Of a DNA stretch of 64,000 bases, positions 18,528 through 28,182 are shown one piece after another. The stretch's first letter is position 1, and the number at the start of each line of letters is the position of its first letter. The notes under the pieces are model-generated. The model had not been told where the DNA came from and ran no database searches. It was given only the letters and a program-made list of their open reading frames with translations. The DNA lies in NCBI GenBank assembly GCA_964520905.1, contig CAZFQL010000002.1:203472-267471 (forward strand), read 5' to 3'. This stretch comes from JAGVIE01 sp964520905. Its GTDB lineage: Bacteria; Bacteroidota; Ignavibacteria; UBA10030; SZUA-254. Both the position numbers and the translations under genes were made by a program.

Positions 18528-19796
18528 ATGAATATATTTTGTCTCGGTATAAATCATCGTTCAGCCCCTATAGACGTTAGGGAGAAATTATGGTTCTCGG
18601 CAAACGAGATCCCTACAGTTCTATCTTTTTATAAAGAAAAATATTTCAAGGAAACCGTTTTAGTCTCAACTTGCAACCGTACGGAATTATATTATGTGCA
18701 ACATAACACAGAGCTTAGTGGTGAGCCATTATGGAAAATATTGGCGCAACAGAAGGGGGCGGAACTTTTCTTCCAAGAGAATCATTTTTACTCTATTTCT
18801 TCATTAAATGTCGTTAAGCATATCTTCGGCGTGGCTTCCGGCATAGATTCAATGGTGCTGGGAGATGTACAAATTCTTAACCAGATGAAAGAAGCTTTCG
18901 CTCTGGCGGTTGAAACCCAGACTGCCGGGTTTTTACTCAATCGACTCTTCACTGCGGCATTTCATGTCGGAAAACGCGCCCGCGCTGAAACTGAGATCGC
19001 CGAAGGCGCTGTATCTGTCAGTTACGCCGCCGCTGAACTTGCATCGAAGATTTTCGAAGACCTCTCCAATCACACTGCTTTACTCATCGGCGCCGGAGAA
19101 ACAGGTGAGCTTACGGCAAAACACCTTGCCGGAAGAAATCTTGGAAATCTTATAATCACAAACCGAACCAGGAAACGAGCCGAAGATCTTGCCGGCAAAC
19201 TTGGCGGGCATGTTGCTGATTTTGATAATTTACAGGCAGAACTTTCTCACGTCGATATTGTTATAAGTTCTGTCGAAGCGCCATCCTACATTCTTTCTGC
19301 CAAAGATATCCGTCAAGCCATGAAGGCTCGCGGAAATAAACCGTTGTTTGTCATCGATATCGGACTACCCCGCAATATCGATCCGGATTCAAATACTATC
19401 GACAATGTGTTTCTCCACGACATGGATGCTCTAAACCAAATCATCAACATCAATCTTGCTCACCGAAACGCCGAAGTTCCGAAAATCCAGCAAATCATTC
19501 TGGATGAATTAACGCGGTTTAAAAATTGGCACGATTCGCTCGAAGTAATTCCTACAATCCAGCAGCTTAGGGATCGGTTCGAATCAATCCGTAGTTCAGA
19601 AGTTGAAAAACACCGCCATCATTTTGCGGCAGATAAGTACGAAGAACTCGAGATTCTAACAAAGCGCATTGTAAACAAAATCCTGCATACACCGATGGCA
19701 AATCTGAAAAACGGAACTCCCGAACATAGCGAAACTGAAACCCGCAATAAGATCCACACACTCAGGCATCTTTTTGGTTTAGAAAAAAAGGATTAA
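18528..19796 (+). CDS. hemA: Glutamyl-tRNA reductase
   Basis: First committed step of C5-pathway tetrapyrrole synthesis: reduces glutamyl-tRNA(Glu) to glutamate-1-semialdehyde with NADPH. The 422-aa protein shows GINHRSAPIDVREK at the start, the catalytic Cys49 in STCNRTELYYV, the GIDSMVLGD motif, the NADPH-binding loop LIGAGETGELTAKHL (about 190-204) and the C-terminal dimerisation helices. hemL, encoding the next enzyme, is not adjacent but at 34.9 kb. The gene is followed by hemC after 2 bases. Confidence 0.98.
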   Translation: MNIFCLGINHRSAPIDVREKLWFSANEIPTVLSFYKEKYFKETVLVSTCNRTELYYVQHNTELSGEPLWKILAQQKGAELFFQENHFYSISSLNVVKHIFGVASGIDSMVLGDVQILNQMKEAFALAVETQTAGFLLNRLFTAAFHVGKRARAETEIAEGAVSVSYAAAELASKIFEDLSNHTALLIGAGETGELTAKHLAGRNLGNLIITNRTRKRAEDLAGKLGGHVADFDNLQAELSHVDIVISSVEAPSYILSAKDIRQAMKARGNKPLFVIDIGLPRNIDPDSNTIDNVFLHDMDALNQIININLAHRNAEVPKIQQIILDELTRFKNWHDSLEVIPTIQQLRDRFESIRSSEVEKHRHHFAADKYEELEILTKRIVNKILHTPMANLKNGTPEHSETETRNKIHTLRHLFGLEKKD

Positions 19797-19798
19797 TA

Positions 19799-20755
19799 AT
19801 GACCGCTGCATTGAATAAAGTTATTATCGGTACTCGAGGAAGTCAGCTCGCGCTTTGGCAGGCAGAATGGGTGAAGAAAGAACTCATGCGGTTTCATCCC
19901 AAACGCCAAATTGAAATCGAGATCATTAATACTACTGGAGATAAAATTCTCGATTCGCCATTATCGAAAATCGGCGACAAGGGATTGTTCACAAAAGAAA
20001 TTGAACTTGCATTGCTCGATCATCACATTGACCTTGCCGTTCATAGCTTAAAAGATGTTCCGACAAACCTTCCTCAAGGTTTGACGCTTGCCGCTATTAC
20101 AAAACGTGAAGATGTCCGCGATGTTTTTATTTCCCATCCACACAAAAATTACAAAAAATTTTCAGATGTTCCCGTGAAGGCAAAAATTGCCACCGGCAGT
20201 CTAAGACGAAAGTGTCAGGCGTTGAACTGGCGGCAAGATCTGGAGATTATCGATCTTCGTGGTAACCTGAATACAAGGTTTGCCAAACTCGACTCATCTG
20301 AGTGGGATGGAATGATACTAGCGTATGCGGGTGTAACCCGGCTCGGCTTTCAAAATCGAATAACTGAAATCCTGCCGTTTGATATAATGCTTCCCGCAAT
20401 CGGACAGGGGGCTTTGGGAATCGAGATAAGAGAACAAGATGAAAAGTTAAAAGATTTTCTTCAGCCAATAGCCAGCGAGGCAACAACATACGCAACCTCA
20501 GGCGAGCGGGCATTTCTTCATGCACTGGAAGGCGGTTGCCAGATTCCGATTGGAGCGTTTGCACGAATCGAAAAAAACATGTTTACAATGGACGCATTAA
20601 TCGGCAGTCTGGATGGGAAAAAGATTTTACGCGGCTCAATAAAAGGCAATCCGGATGAAGCTGAAAATTTAGGCATACAGCTCGCGAAAACATTGGCGGA
20701 AAGTGGAGGCAAAGAAATTCTCGATCAAATCCGCAATTTTAATTACTCAGAATGA
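19799..20755 (+). CDS. hemC: Porphobilinogen deaminase (hydroxymethylbilane synthase)
   Basis: Joins four porphobilinogen units into hydroxymethylbilane. The 318-aa protein has GTRGSQLALWQAEWV at the N-terminus, DLAVHSLKDVPTNLP, the arginine-rich ATGSLRRKCQ and DLRGNLNTR segments, and Cys247 in ALEGGCQIPIGAFA, which carries the dipyrromethane cofactor. Catalytic Asp lies in HSLKDVP. It starts 2 bases after the hemA stop and is followed by hemD after 21 bases, so the three are one transcription unit. Confidence 0.98.
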   Translation: MTAALNKVIIGTRGSQLALWQAEWVKKELMRFHPKRQIEIEIINTTGDKILDSPLSKIGDKGLFTKEIELALLDHHIDLAVHSLKDVPTNLPQGLTLAAITKREDVRDVFISHPHKNYKKFSDVPVKAKIATGSLRRKCQALNWRQDLEIIDLRGNLNTRFAKLDSSEWDGMILAYAGVTRLGFQNRITEILPFDIMLPAIGQGALGIEIREQDEKLKDFLQPIASEATTYATSGERAFLHALEGGCQIPIGAFARIEKNMFTMDALIGSLDGKKILRGSIKGNPDEAENLGIQLAKTLAESGGKEILDQIRNFNYSE

Positions 20756-20776
20756 TTCCTTTTTGATTTTGAATAA

Positions 20777-21550
20777 ATGAGCCTCTCAGGTAAGACAATT
20801 TTAATAACGCGCGCCGCTCATCAGGCAGATATTTTCGTGAGATTGATAAAAGAACAAAACGGTACTCCAATAATTTTCCCAACTATCGAAATTACAAAAC
20901 CGGGCTCGTGGGACAAGCTGGATCAATCATTAAAAAACTTGTATATGTTTGATGGAATTGCTTTCACGAGCGTGAACGGTGTTGAATATTTCTTTCAACG
21001 GTTTGTAGAGCAGGATATTTCCGCGCAATCGTTAATAGGAAAAGCCCTGCTCGCAGTTGGTGAAAAAACAAAACGAGCTTTGGATGATTACGGATTAACT
21101 GTTACGATGATGCCTGATAAGTTCACGGCACAAGATTTAGCTTCGATGTTGCAGCAGGAAGATTTAAAAGGAAAGTATTTTCTGTTCCCGAAAGGAAATC
21201 TGGCAAAAGACACGCTGCCTGAGACTTTAAAATCGCTGGGCGCTTCAGTCGATGAAGTCATCGTTTACGAAACCAGGATTCCTACTCCCGAGAACATCAA
21301 AGAAGTTAAAACATTGTTGAGCAATGGTAAAATTGACGTTATTACTTTCACCAGTCCATCAACGGTAAAAAACTTTTTTTACCTTATCAGAATAAAACAA
21401 TTTCCGAAAAATACGAGGATCGCCGCAATAGGACCCTCGACAGCAAACGCCATCGAAGAGATCGGGTTAGATGTAGATATTCAGTCGGTGCAGTCGACTA
21501 TCGAAGGTCTGGTGGAAGCAATCCAAAATCATTACCAAACAAAAAACTAA
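20777..21550 (+). CDS. hemD: Uroporphyrinogen-III synthase
   Basis: Closes hydroxymethylbilane to uroporphyrinogen III with inversion of ring D. The 257-aa protein belongs to the poorly conserved HemD family: KTILITRAAHQADIFVRLI at the start, FDGIAFTSVNGVEYFFQRF (the conserved FTS-N-V motif), ITFTSPSTVKNFF and AAIGPSTANAIEEIGLDVD near the end, the last two being the best-conserved marks. Position between hemC and hemE supports the call. It is not fused to a methyltransferase, so the pathway leads to haem here. Confidence 0.95.
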   Translation: MSLSGKTILITRAAHQADIFVRLIKEQNGTPIIFPTIEITKPGSWDKLDQSLKNLYMFDGIAFTSVNGVEYFFQRFVEQDISAQSLIGKALLAVGEKTKRALDDYGLTVTMMPDKFTAQDLASMLQQEDLKGKYFLFPKGNLAKDTLPETLKSLGASVDEVIVYETRIPTPENIKEVKTLLSNGKIDVITFTSPSTVKNFFYLIRIKQFPKNTRIAAIGPSTANAIEEIGLDVDIQSVQSTIEGLVEAIQNHYQTKN

Positions 21551-21566
21551 AATCTAAATTTACATT

Positions 21567-22610
21567 ATGACAAACGATACATTTTTAAAAGCATGTCTTC
21601 GCCAACCCACTCCATACACCCCCGTATGGATCATGCGGCAGGCAGGACGATACCTGCCGGAGTACAGAGCAGTTCGGGCGAAAGCCGACTTTCTGACGCT
21701 CTGTAAAACTCCCGAACTCGCCGCCGAAGTTACCATCCAACCCGTTGATATTATCGGCGTCGATGCGGCGATTATCTTTTCAGATATCCTCGTTATTCCC
21801 GAAGCGATGGGAATGGAATTGATAGTCGAGGAAGGCAAAGGGGGTCCGCAATTCCCTAAACCTCTCAGAAGTTCTTCTGATATCGAAAAAATTTCTATAC
21901 CCGATCCGTCGGATAAATTAAGATTCGTGATGGACGCTCTTAGTCTGGCGCGCAGAGAATTAAACAGCCGGGTTCCATTGATAGGATTTTCCGGCTCTCC
22001 CTGGACGCTTGCATCTTATATGATTGAAGGAGGCGGATCAAAAAATTTCCGTTACATCAAAGAGATGATTTACAATGAACCGAAGCTTGCCCATATTCTA
22101 CTTGACAAACTTGCCAAAGCAGTATCCTTATATCTCAGCGCACAGATCGAAGCCGGTGCTCAGGCTGTACAGATTTTCGATACATGGGGCGGCATATTAA
22201 CACAAGATGCGTTTGAGGAATTCTCACTGCGCTACATCAGACAGATTATTTCAGAAATTAAATCCAAGGGCGCGCCGGTTATTGTCTTCTGCAAAGACTG
22301 CGGACATTCAATAGAAAAGATTGCAGTGACCGGCTGTCAAGTTGTTGGATTGGATTGGACGATTGATATCGGTAATGCACGAAAAATGGTTGGAGATCGC
22401 GTGGCATTGCAAGGGAATATGGACCCAATGATTCTTTATGCAAAACCGGAAAGAATCCGGGATGAAGTGAAATCAATTCTTGCAAAGTTCGGAAAAGGTT
22501 CGGGGCATATCTTCAATCTCGGTCATGGTATTTTGCCCGATATTCCAGTTGAACATGCGAGGGAATTTGTACGAGCGGTAAAAGAAGAAAGCCGAAAATA
22601 TCATTCTTGA
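21567..22610 (+). CDS. hemE: Uroporphyrinogen decarboxylase
   Basis: Cytoplasmic enzyme removing four carboxyl groups from uroporphyrinogen III to give coproporphyrinogen III; 347 aa, standard length. Diagnostic N-terminus TPVWIMRQAGRYLPEYRAVR with the two arginines and the GFSGSPWTLASYMIEGGGSK motif are present, as are the catalytic Asp in IFSDILVIPEAMGM and the C-terminal NLGHGILPDIPVEHAREFV. It lies 16 bases after hemD and 7 bases before hemH. Confidence 0.98.
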   Translation: MTNDTFLKACLRQPTPYTPVWIMRQAGRYLPEYRAVRAKADFLTLCKTPELAAEVTIQPVDIIGVDAAIIFSDILVIPEAMGMELIVEEGKGGPQFPKPLRSSSDIEKISIPDPSDKLRFVMDALSLARRELNSRVPLIGFSGSPWTLASYMIEGGGSKNFRYIKEMIYNEPKLAHILLDKLAKAVSLYLSAQIEAGAQAVQIFDTWGGILTQDAFEEFSLRYIRQIISEIKSKGAPVIVFCKDCGHSIEKIAVTGCQVVGLDWTIDIGNARKMVGDRVALQGNMDPMILYAKPERIRDEVKSILAKFGKGSGHIFNLGHGILPDIPVEHAREFVRAVKEESRKYHS

Positions 22611-22617
22611 TTGATTA

Positions 22618-23601
22618 ATGGTACAACCAGAAAAATCTATTGCAGTTGTCTTACTTCAGCTTGGCGGACCAGACTCTCTGGAAGCTATAGAGCCGTTCCT
22701 ATACAACCTTTTCTGCGATCCGGATATTATCGACTTCCCGGGCGCATTTCTTGCTCGAAAGCCGCTGGCGCGATTTATCTCTTCGCGCCGATCAAAAAAA
22801 GTGATCGAAAATTATAGGGCTATCGGCGGCAAATCTCCTATTCTTGAGCTTACAAAAACTCAGGCAACATCTCTCGAACGCGAATTGAATAAAACCATCT
22901 CCGCTAAAGTTTTTGTCGCAATGCGATACTGGCATCCTCTTATGGAAAAAGTAGTTAGGGAAATTCAGATGGGACGATTTGATAAAATAATCCTACTCCC
23001 TCTCTATCCTCAATACTCGCAGGCAACAACCGGATCAAGTTTGAATGAATGGAACCGACAATGTGTGCTCAAAAACCTTTCGGCAACATCCACCAAAACG
23101 ATCTCATCGTTTCATAACCATCCTCTTTACATCGAAGCAATTGTTGAGAACATCAGAATAACTATGACAAAGTTTTCCGAATTTGCCGCCGGCGAAATCG
23201 ATCTTGTTTTCAGCGCGCATGGTACACCGATGAGTTTGGTTAAAAAAGGCGATCCTTATAAAGAACAAATCGAAGAAACAGTCCGATTAGTTATGGAAAG
23301 TGGTCAATGGAATTCTCCTCATATTCTGTGCTACCAGAGTAAAGTTGGACCGGTCAAATGGTTGAAACCATCACTCCGGGAAACGATTCATACGCTTGCT
23401 GAAAAAGGAAGGAAACATCTTTTAATTGTCCCAATCTCTTTCGTGTCCGACCATATCGAGACGCTTCACGAAATCAACATTCTCATAAGGAAAGAAGCAG
23501 AACAACTTGCCATCGAGAGATTCGAATTAATGCCTGCGCTGAATGATTCACCAAAGTTCATCCTATGTTTAACCCAATTGGTTTTGGAAAAAGCACGATG
23601 A
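22618..23601 (+). CDS. hemH: Ferrochelatase
   Basis: Inserts ferrous iron into the porphyrin ring, the last step of haem synthesis. The 327-aa protein starts with AVVLLQLGGPDSLEAIEPFL, has the substrate loop LPLYPQYSQATTGS, the catalytic His201 in LVFSAHGTPMS and the acidic Glu281 in VSDHIETLHEI. There is no C-terminal 2Fe-2S extension. It is placed 7 bases after hemE and upstream of the HemG/HemY-type oxidase, consistent with the protoporphyrin-dependent route, although the two routes cannot be separated by sequence reading alone. Confidence 0.96.
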   Translation: MVQPEKSIAVVLLQLGGPDSLEAIEPFLYNLFCDPDIIDFPGAFLARKPLARFISSRRSKKVIENYRAIGGKSPILELTKTQATSLERELNKTISAKVFVAMRYWHPLMEKVVREIQMGRFDKIILLPLYPQYSQATTGSSLNEWNRQCVLKNLSATSTKTISSFHNHPLYIEAIVENIRITMTKFSEFAAGEIDLVFSAHGTPMSLVKKGDPYKEQIEETVRLVMESGQWNSPHILCYQSKVGPVKWLKPSLRETIHTLAEKGRKHLLIVPISFVSDHIETLHEINILIRKEAEQLAIERFELMPALNDSPKFILCLTQLVLEKAR

Positions 23602-23688
23602 CAGATTACGGATTACCGATTAAACCACATAATAATGGAAGTGCACATATTTTTTTATTTTTGAATTTTGACTTTTTAATTTAATACA

Positions 23689-25131
23689 ATGGAAAATAAT
23701 CTAACCTCTTCTGAAAATAATCCCCAATTCCAAATCCGTAATGCTAAATCCGTTGTTGTCATCGGTGCCGGTGTCTCCGGGCTTTGTGTTGCTTATTGGC
23801 TGAAGAGTATAGGAATCGATGTTACAGTTCTGGAAAAAGATTCCCAGCCCGGCGGAACGATGAAAACATTGCATGACGACGGCTGGCTGATAGAAAGCGG
23901 TCCGAACAGTGCACTCGAGACGACTCCTCTACTGAATCAGCTTTTTGAGGAATTGGATATTCTTGAGCAGCGTATCTACGCAGACGAGGCATCATCGAAT
24001 CGCTACATTGTGAGAAACGGTAAACTTCACCCATTACCAATGAATCCCGGTTTGTTTCTGACTACAAAATTATGGACAACCGGCGGTAAACTTCGGCTCC
24101 TCAAAGAACCCTTTATCAGTCGTGCAGATCATGATGAAACTGTCGCTGAATTTGTGAGCCGCAGATTGGGCAAAGAATTTTTAGACTATGCAATTAATCC
24201 ATTTGTTGCCGGCGTTTACGCAGGTAATCCCGATGAACTTTCTGTGCGTCATGCTTTTCCCAAATTGTATGCGCTTGAGGAAAAATACGGCGGACTTATA
24301 AAAGGAATGATAGGCTCCCGTAAAGAGCGGAAACAGCGAAAAGAAGTAGCTAAAGACCGAGCGAAGCTTTTTTCATTCGTTCACGGGATGGAAACTTTTC
24401 CCAAAAGCCTCGCTGCCAACATCGGTAAATCCATCCGGTTTAATTCATCGGTTGAGCGAATCGTTCCGATGAAAGCCGGTCAATACCCAATTTACACAAT
24501 CACATATACGCAGGATGGTATCCGGCACACCGAAGAAGCTAATATTGTCATTCTCGCTGCGCCCGCTCATGTGACGGCAAAAATTATTAATGATGTCGAT
24601 CCTGATACCGCCGAGACTTTCCTTTCGATTTATTATCCGCCTGTCGTAGAAATATTTCTTGGCTTCAAAACGAATCAGATTATTCGGGATCTGGATGGTT
24701 TCGGATTTCTTGTTCCTGAAATTGAGAAGCGAAAAATACTCGGCACAATTTGGTCGTCTTCTCTCTTTCCGAAACGCTCGCCCGATGGGTGTTGCGCTCT
24801 CACAACATTCGTTGGCGGTGCGCGTCAACCCGAACTAACAACCAAGAACGATGAACAAATAACAGCACTTGTGGTTGAAGAACTAAAATCCCTTATGGGA
24901 ATTGAAGGTCACCCTGTATATTCAAAAATAATTCGATGGGATAAAGCTATTCCGCAATATAATCTTGGGTACCAGAAAATTCTTGACAAGATGGAAAGAT
25001 TCGAGCAGAATTACCCTGGGACATTCATTTGCAGCAACTATCGCGGGGGCATCGCAGTGGGCGATTGCGTGATGAATGCGGAGAAAACGGTAAAAAAAAT
25101 CGCAACAATGATTAATTCATCGCCATCGTGA
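23689..25131 (+). CDS. hemG: Protoporphyrinogen oxidase, HemY type
   Basis: FAD enzyme that oxidises protoporphyrinogen IX (or coproporphyrinogen III in some bacteria), 480 aa. The dinucleotide-binding motif VVVIGAGVSGLCVAYWL is at about residues 23-39, followed by VLEKDSQPGGTMKT and IESGPNSALETTPLL. A second FAD-contact region is at the C-terminus: FICSNYRGGIAVGDCVMNAE. An N-terminal extension of about 20 residues precedes the FAD motif. Substrate placing follows from its position next to hemH. It ends the first hem run; a 150-base gap with a weak hairpin follows. Confidence 0.94.
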   Translation: MENNLTSSENNPQFQIRNAKSVVVIGAGVSGLCVAYWLKSIGIDVTVLEKDSQPGGTMKTLHDDGWLIESGPNSALETTPLLNQLFEELDILEQRIYADEASSNRYIVRNGKLHPLPMNPGLFLTTKLWTTGGKLRLLKEPFISRADHDETVAEFVSRRLGKEFLDYAINPFVAGVYAGNPDELSVRHAFPKLYALEEKYGGLIKGMIGSRKERKQRKEVAKDRAKLFSFVHGMETFPKSLAANIGKSIRFNSSVERIVPMKAGQYPIYTITYTQDGIRHTEEANIVILAAPAHVTAKIINDVDPDTAETFLSIYYPPVVEIFLGFKTNQIIRDLDGFGFLVPEIEKRKILGTIWSSSLFPKRSPDGCCALTTFVGGARQPELTTKNDEQITALVVEELKSLMGIEGHPVYSKIIRWDKAIPQYNLGYQKILDKMERFEQNYPGTFICSNYRGGIAVGDCVMNAEKTVKKIATMINSSPS

Positions 25132-25166
25132 AGCATGTTTATTTAGAGAAAAATCATTACATTGGG

Positions 25167-25188
25167 AAAAATCTTCCGGACAGATTTT
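25167..25188 (+). terminator. Weak hairpin after hemG
   Basis: AAAATCT (25167-25173) and AGATTTT (25182-25188) form a 7-bp stem with an 8-nt loop, 35 bases past the hemG stop. The T-rich 3' arm continues only to TTTTCATTT, so it is at best a weak terminator of the hem run. Confidence 0.3.
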
Positions 25189-25281
25189 CATTTACATCAT
25201 GATTGTATCCGGATACTTGCAGACTGAAAATCGAATCTTGTTTAAACAAAATACCCACAAAATATACAGACAGAGGATTTC

Positions 25282-26211
25282 TTGAGTGAAAATTTAATTC
25301 TAGTTCTTTTTAATATATTTATATTAGCAATGCTTGCGCTGGATTTGGGCATTGTTCAACGAAAAGCACATTTCCCCACCATGAGAGAATCACTTTTATG
25401 GACTGCTATCTGGATAATGCTAGCGCTTCTCTTCAATCTATTCATTTACTATGAACGAGGGAGTGAGAAGGCGCTTGAATTTCTAACCGGTTACGTCGTT
25501 GAAAAAGCACTATCTATCGATAATATATTCGTCTTCATCGTAATCTTTTCTTATTTTTCAGTCCCTAACAAAGTTCAGCACAAGGTATTATTCTGGGGCG
25601 TACTCAGCGCTATCATCTTTCGAGCAATTTTTATTGTTGCAGGGGCGGCGTTAATTTCTCAATTCCACTGGATACTCTATCTCTTGGGTACATTTCTGGT
25701 TTTCACTGCGATCAAGCTTGCCATCCAAAAAGAAACTGAAATTCATCCGGAACATAATCCGTTAATTCGTTTCGCGCGAAAGATTCTGCCGGTAACAAAG
25801 GATTATGAGGGAGAAAAATTCATCGTCCGGCATAACGGCAAGCGGTACATGACCCCTCTTTTCCTCGTCCTCTTGATGATTGAAAGTACCGACATCGCAT
25901 TTGCCACCGATTCCATCCCTGCAATATTCGCAATAACACGTGACACGTTCATCATTTACACATCTAACATTTTTGCAATCCTTGGGCTTCGGTCGTTATA
26001 CTTTGTCGTTGCCGGTTTCATGAAACAGTTCAAATATCTAAAATATGGTTTATCTGTTGTTCTTGGCTTCATCGGTTTTAAAATGCTGATTGAACCGTGG
26101 TATAAGGTACCAATCGTTGCTTCGCTTGTAATGATCTTCGGTATTATTACACTATCGATAGTTGCTTCGATTCTTCATCAGAAAATAGTTGAATCATCAA
26201 AAGAAAAATGA
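25282..26211 (+). CDS. TerC/Alx family integral membrane protein
   Basis: Membrane protein of 309 aa with about eight or nine helices, of the TerC family (tellurite-resistance-associated, Mn/Ca export or metalation of exported proteins in studied members). Diagnostic segments are ALDLGIVQRKAHFPTMRESL, VEKALSIDNIFVFIVIFSYF and STDIAFATDSIPAIFAITRD, which supply the intramembrane acidic residues. The start is TTG at 25282 with AGAGG a few bases upstream; starting at a later ATG would lose the first helix. It sits between hemG and hemB in the same direction. A link with metal supply for haem is only a guess. Confidence 0.92.
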   Translation: MSENLILVLFNIFILAMLALDLGIVQRKAHFPTMRESLLWTAIWIMLALLFNLFIYYERGSEKALEFLTGYVVEKALSIDNIFVFIVIFSYFSVPNKVQHKVLFWGVLSAIIFRAIFIVAGAALISQFHWILYLLGTFLVFTAIKLAIQKETEIHPEHNPLIRFARKILPVTKDYEGEKFIVRHNGKRYMTPLFLVLLMIESTDIAFATDSIPAIFAITRDTFIIYTSNIFAILGLRSLYFVVAGFMKQFKYLKYGLSVVLGFIGFKMLIEPWYKVPIVASLVMIFGIITLSIVASILHQKIVESSKEK

Positions 26212-26256
26212 AACGGCACACTTTATTAATTCCACTCTTGAAGAAGAAACACGATA

Positions 26257-27051
26257 ATGTACACAAAGATTAACGGCTTTGGCATTGATTATATTGTTGA
26301 AGGTTCAAGCACCAATTTGCCCGTTGTGCTCATACATGGATTTCCTTTCAGTAAGAAAATGTGGAAACCACAGATCGAGGCATTGAAAACAGATTATTAC
26401 GTCGTAGCTTATGACGTTCGTGGCCACGGGCTAAGCGATGTAGGGAATGGACAATATACGATAGAGTATTGTGTCGACGATTTAGTCGGATTACTCGATC
26501 TTCTAAAAATATCACAAGCGGTTGTTGTCGGACTTTCGATGGGCGGTTACATCGCCCTGAGAGCAGCAGAAAGAAATCCAGATCGTCTTAAAGGACTCGT
26601 TTTATGCGATACACGAAGTGAAGCGGATACGAACGAGACAAAAATTAAAAGAACGTTGCAGGCAAAGAGCGTTAAAATATTTGGAGCTAAGAAATTCGCC
26701 AATACTTTTATCCCGACAGTTCTTTATGAGAACACAATTAAGAATAAACCCGAGATCGTAAAACTCCTCCGCGAAATTATAGACAGAGCGTCACCGATCG
26801 CAATTACCGGAATGCTTATAGCCCTCGCGGCTCGAACCGACACTTCATCATGGCTTCGTAATATCAATGTGCCTACCTTGCTTATGGCAGGCAACTATGA
26901 CGAGATTACTCCACCTGCAGTTTTATCTTCAATGAAGGAAGAAATTCCGAGGGCAGAGATGCACATTATTCCTGACGCCGCACATCTATGCAATCTTGAG
27001 AATCCGGATGAGTTTAACAAACATCTTCTTACCTTCTTGAAAAAAATATAG
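26257..27051 (+). CDS. Alpha/beta hydrolase
   Basis: Soluble alpha/beta-hydrolase-fold protein of 264 aa. Oxyanion region VLIHGFPFSKKMWKPQIEAL, strand YYVVAYDVRGHGLSD, nucleophile elbow VVGLSMGGYIAL (Ser in GLSMGG), acid in LLMAGNYDEITPP and the catalytic His in IPDAAHLCNLENP make a complete triad. The pattern resembles 3-oxoadipate enol-lactonase/BioH-like esterases, but substrate cannot be assigned. It lies between terC and hemB with short gaps and may simply share their transcript. Confidence 0.93.
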   Translation: MYTKINGFGIDYIVEGSSTNLPVVLIHGFPFSKKMWKPQIEALKTDYYVVAYDVRGHGLSDVGNGQYTIEYCVDDLVGLLDLLKISQAVVVGLSMGGYIALRAAERNPDRLKGLVLCDTRSEADTNETKIKRTLQAKSVKIFGAKKFANTFIPTVLYENTIKNKPEIVKLLREIIDRASPIAITGMLIALAARTDTSSWLRNINVPTLLMAGNYDEITPPAVLSSMKEEIPRAEMHIIPDAAHLCNLENPDEFNKHLLTFLKKI

Positions 27052-27159
27052 CAGATTATTTGAAGCGATACCAAACCCGCGCTCACATTTATATTTGTAG
27101 ATCATACAGGAGTTTGGTAAATTAAATTAAATCTCAGTTCGATTAATAAGGAAATGACC

Positions 27160-28173
27160 ATGCCAAGCACTAAACAACAAAAGTCAGGATATTTAACTAC
27201 GATGGAATCCAATAATTTTAAGCGTCTTCGCCGTACGCGAATGACCGCTCAACTGCGTTCTATGGTGCGGGAAACAGAATTGTCGAAAAATGATTTCATT
27301 TATCCTCTTTTCGCAGTTACCGGAAAAAAAGTAAAGAAAGAGATCTCTTCCATGCCCGGCGTTTACCAGATGTCGATAGATGTGCTTGTGAAAGAATGTG
27401 TGCAAGTAAAATCTCTCGGCATTCCGGCAGTGATACTATTTGGAATTCCTGCGCATAAAGATGAAGTCGGCAGCGGAGCTTACGACCCGAAGGGAATAAT
27501 ACAACAGTCAGTCCGGGCAATCAAGAAAGAAGTTCCCGAACTTGTCGTGATAACCGATGTCTGCCTTTGTGAATATACTTCTCACGGTCACTGCGGTATA
27601 GTGAAAGGCGACCAGATCGTAAACGATAGATCAATCGAGCTGCTTGCAAAAGAAGCTCTCACGCATGCTCAAGCCGGCGCTGACATGATTGCCCCGTCCG
27701 ATATGTTCGATGGGCGCGTGAAAGCAATCCGCGCAATACTCGATGCAAATGATTTTCTGAATATTCCGATTATGTCGTATGCCGCTAAGTATGCTTCGGG
27801 ATTTTACGGACCGTTCCGCGAAGCGGCAGAGAGCACACCAAAATTCGGCGACCGCCGCTCGCACCAGATGGATCCGGCGAATTCTGATGAAGCCCTCAGA
27901 GAAGTTCAAACGGATATAGAGGAAGGCGCTGACATCGTCATGGTAAAACCCGCTCTCTCATACCTCGATGTAATTCGCCGGGTGAAAGATACATTCCATA
28001 TGCCGACTGCGGCGTACAACGTAAGCGGCGAGTATTCAATGGTGAAAGCCGCAAGCAAACTCGGCTGGATAGATGAACAGCGTGTGATGATGGAAATACT
28101 CACAAGCATCAAACGCGCCGGCGCGGATTTGATTCTGACATATCATGCAAAAGAAGCGGCAAAACTGCTGTAA
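27160..28173 (+). CDS. hemB: Delta-aminolevulinic acid dehydratase (porphobilinogen synthase)
   Basis: Condenses two 5-aminolevulinate molecules to porphobilinogen. Substrate lysines are in IMSYAAKYASGFYGPFREA and DIVMVKPALSYLDVIR. The cysteines in TDVCLCEYTSHGHCGIV form a catalytic zinc-site type. ATG 27160 is preferred because AAGGAA ends 6 bases upstream; an ATG two codons earlier (27154) is too close to that site. The first about 14 residues before MESNNFKRLRRTRM are not part of the core, so a start at 27202 is also possible. The epimerase gene follows after 9 bases. Confidence 0.97.
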   Translation: MPSTKQQKSGYLTTMESNNFKRLRRTRMTAQLRSMVRETELSKNDFIYPLFAVTGKKVKKEISSMPGVYQMSIDVLVKECVQVKSLGIPAVILFGIPAHKDEVGSGAYDPKGIIQQSVRAIKKEVPELVVITDVCLCEYTSHGHCGIVKGDQIVNDRSIELLAKEALTHAQAGADMIAPSDMFDGRVKAIRAILDANDFLNIPIMSYAAKYASGFYGPFREAAESTPKFGDRRSHQMDPANSDEALREVQTDIEEGADIVMVKPALSYLDVIRRVKDTFHMPTAAYNVSGEYSMVKAASKLGWIDEQRVMMEILTSIKRAGADLILTYHAKEAAKLL

Positions 28174-28182
28174 TACCCTTTC

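Noticed and set aside
23602..23688. tRNA or other RNA in the hemH-hemG gap
   Set aside because: No cloverleaf, TTCGA loop or CCA end; the sequence is A+T rich and featureless.
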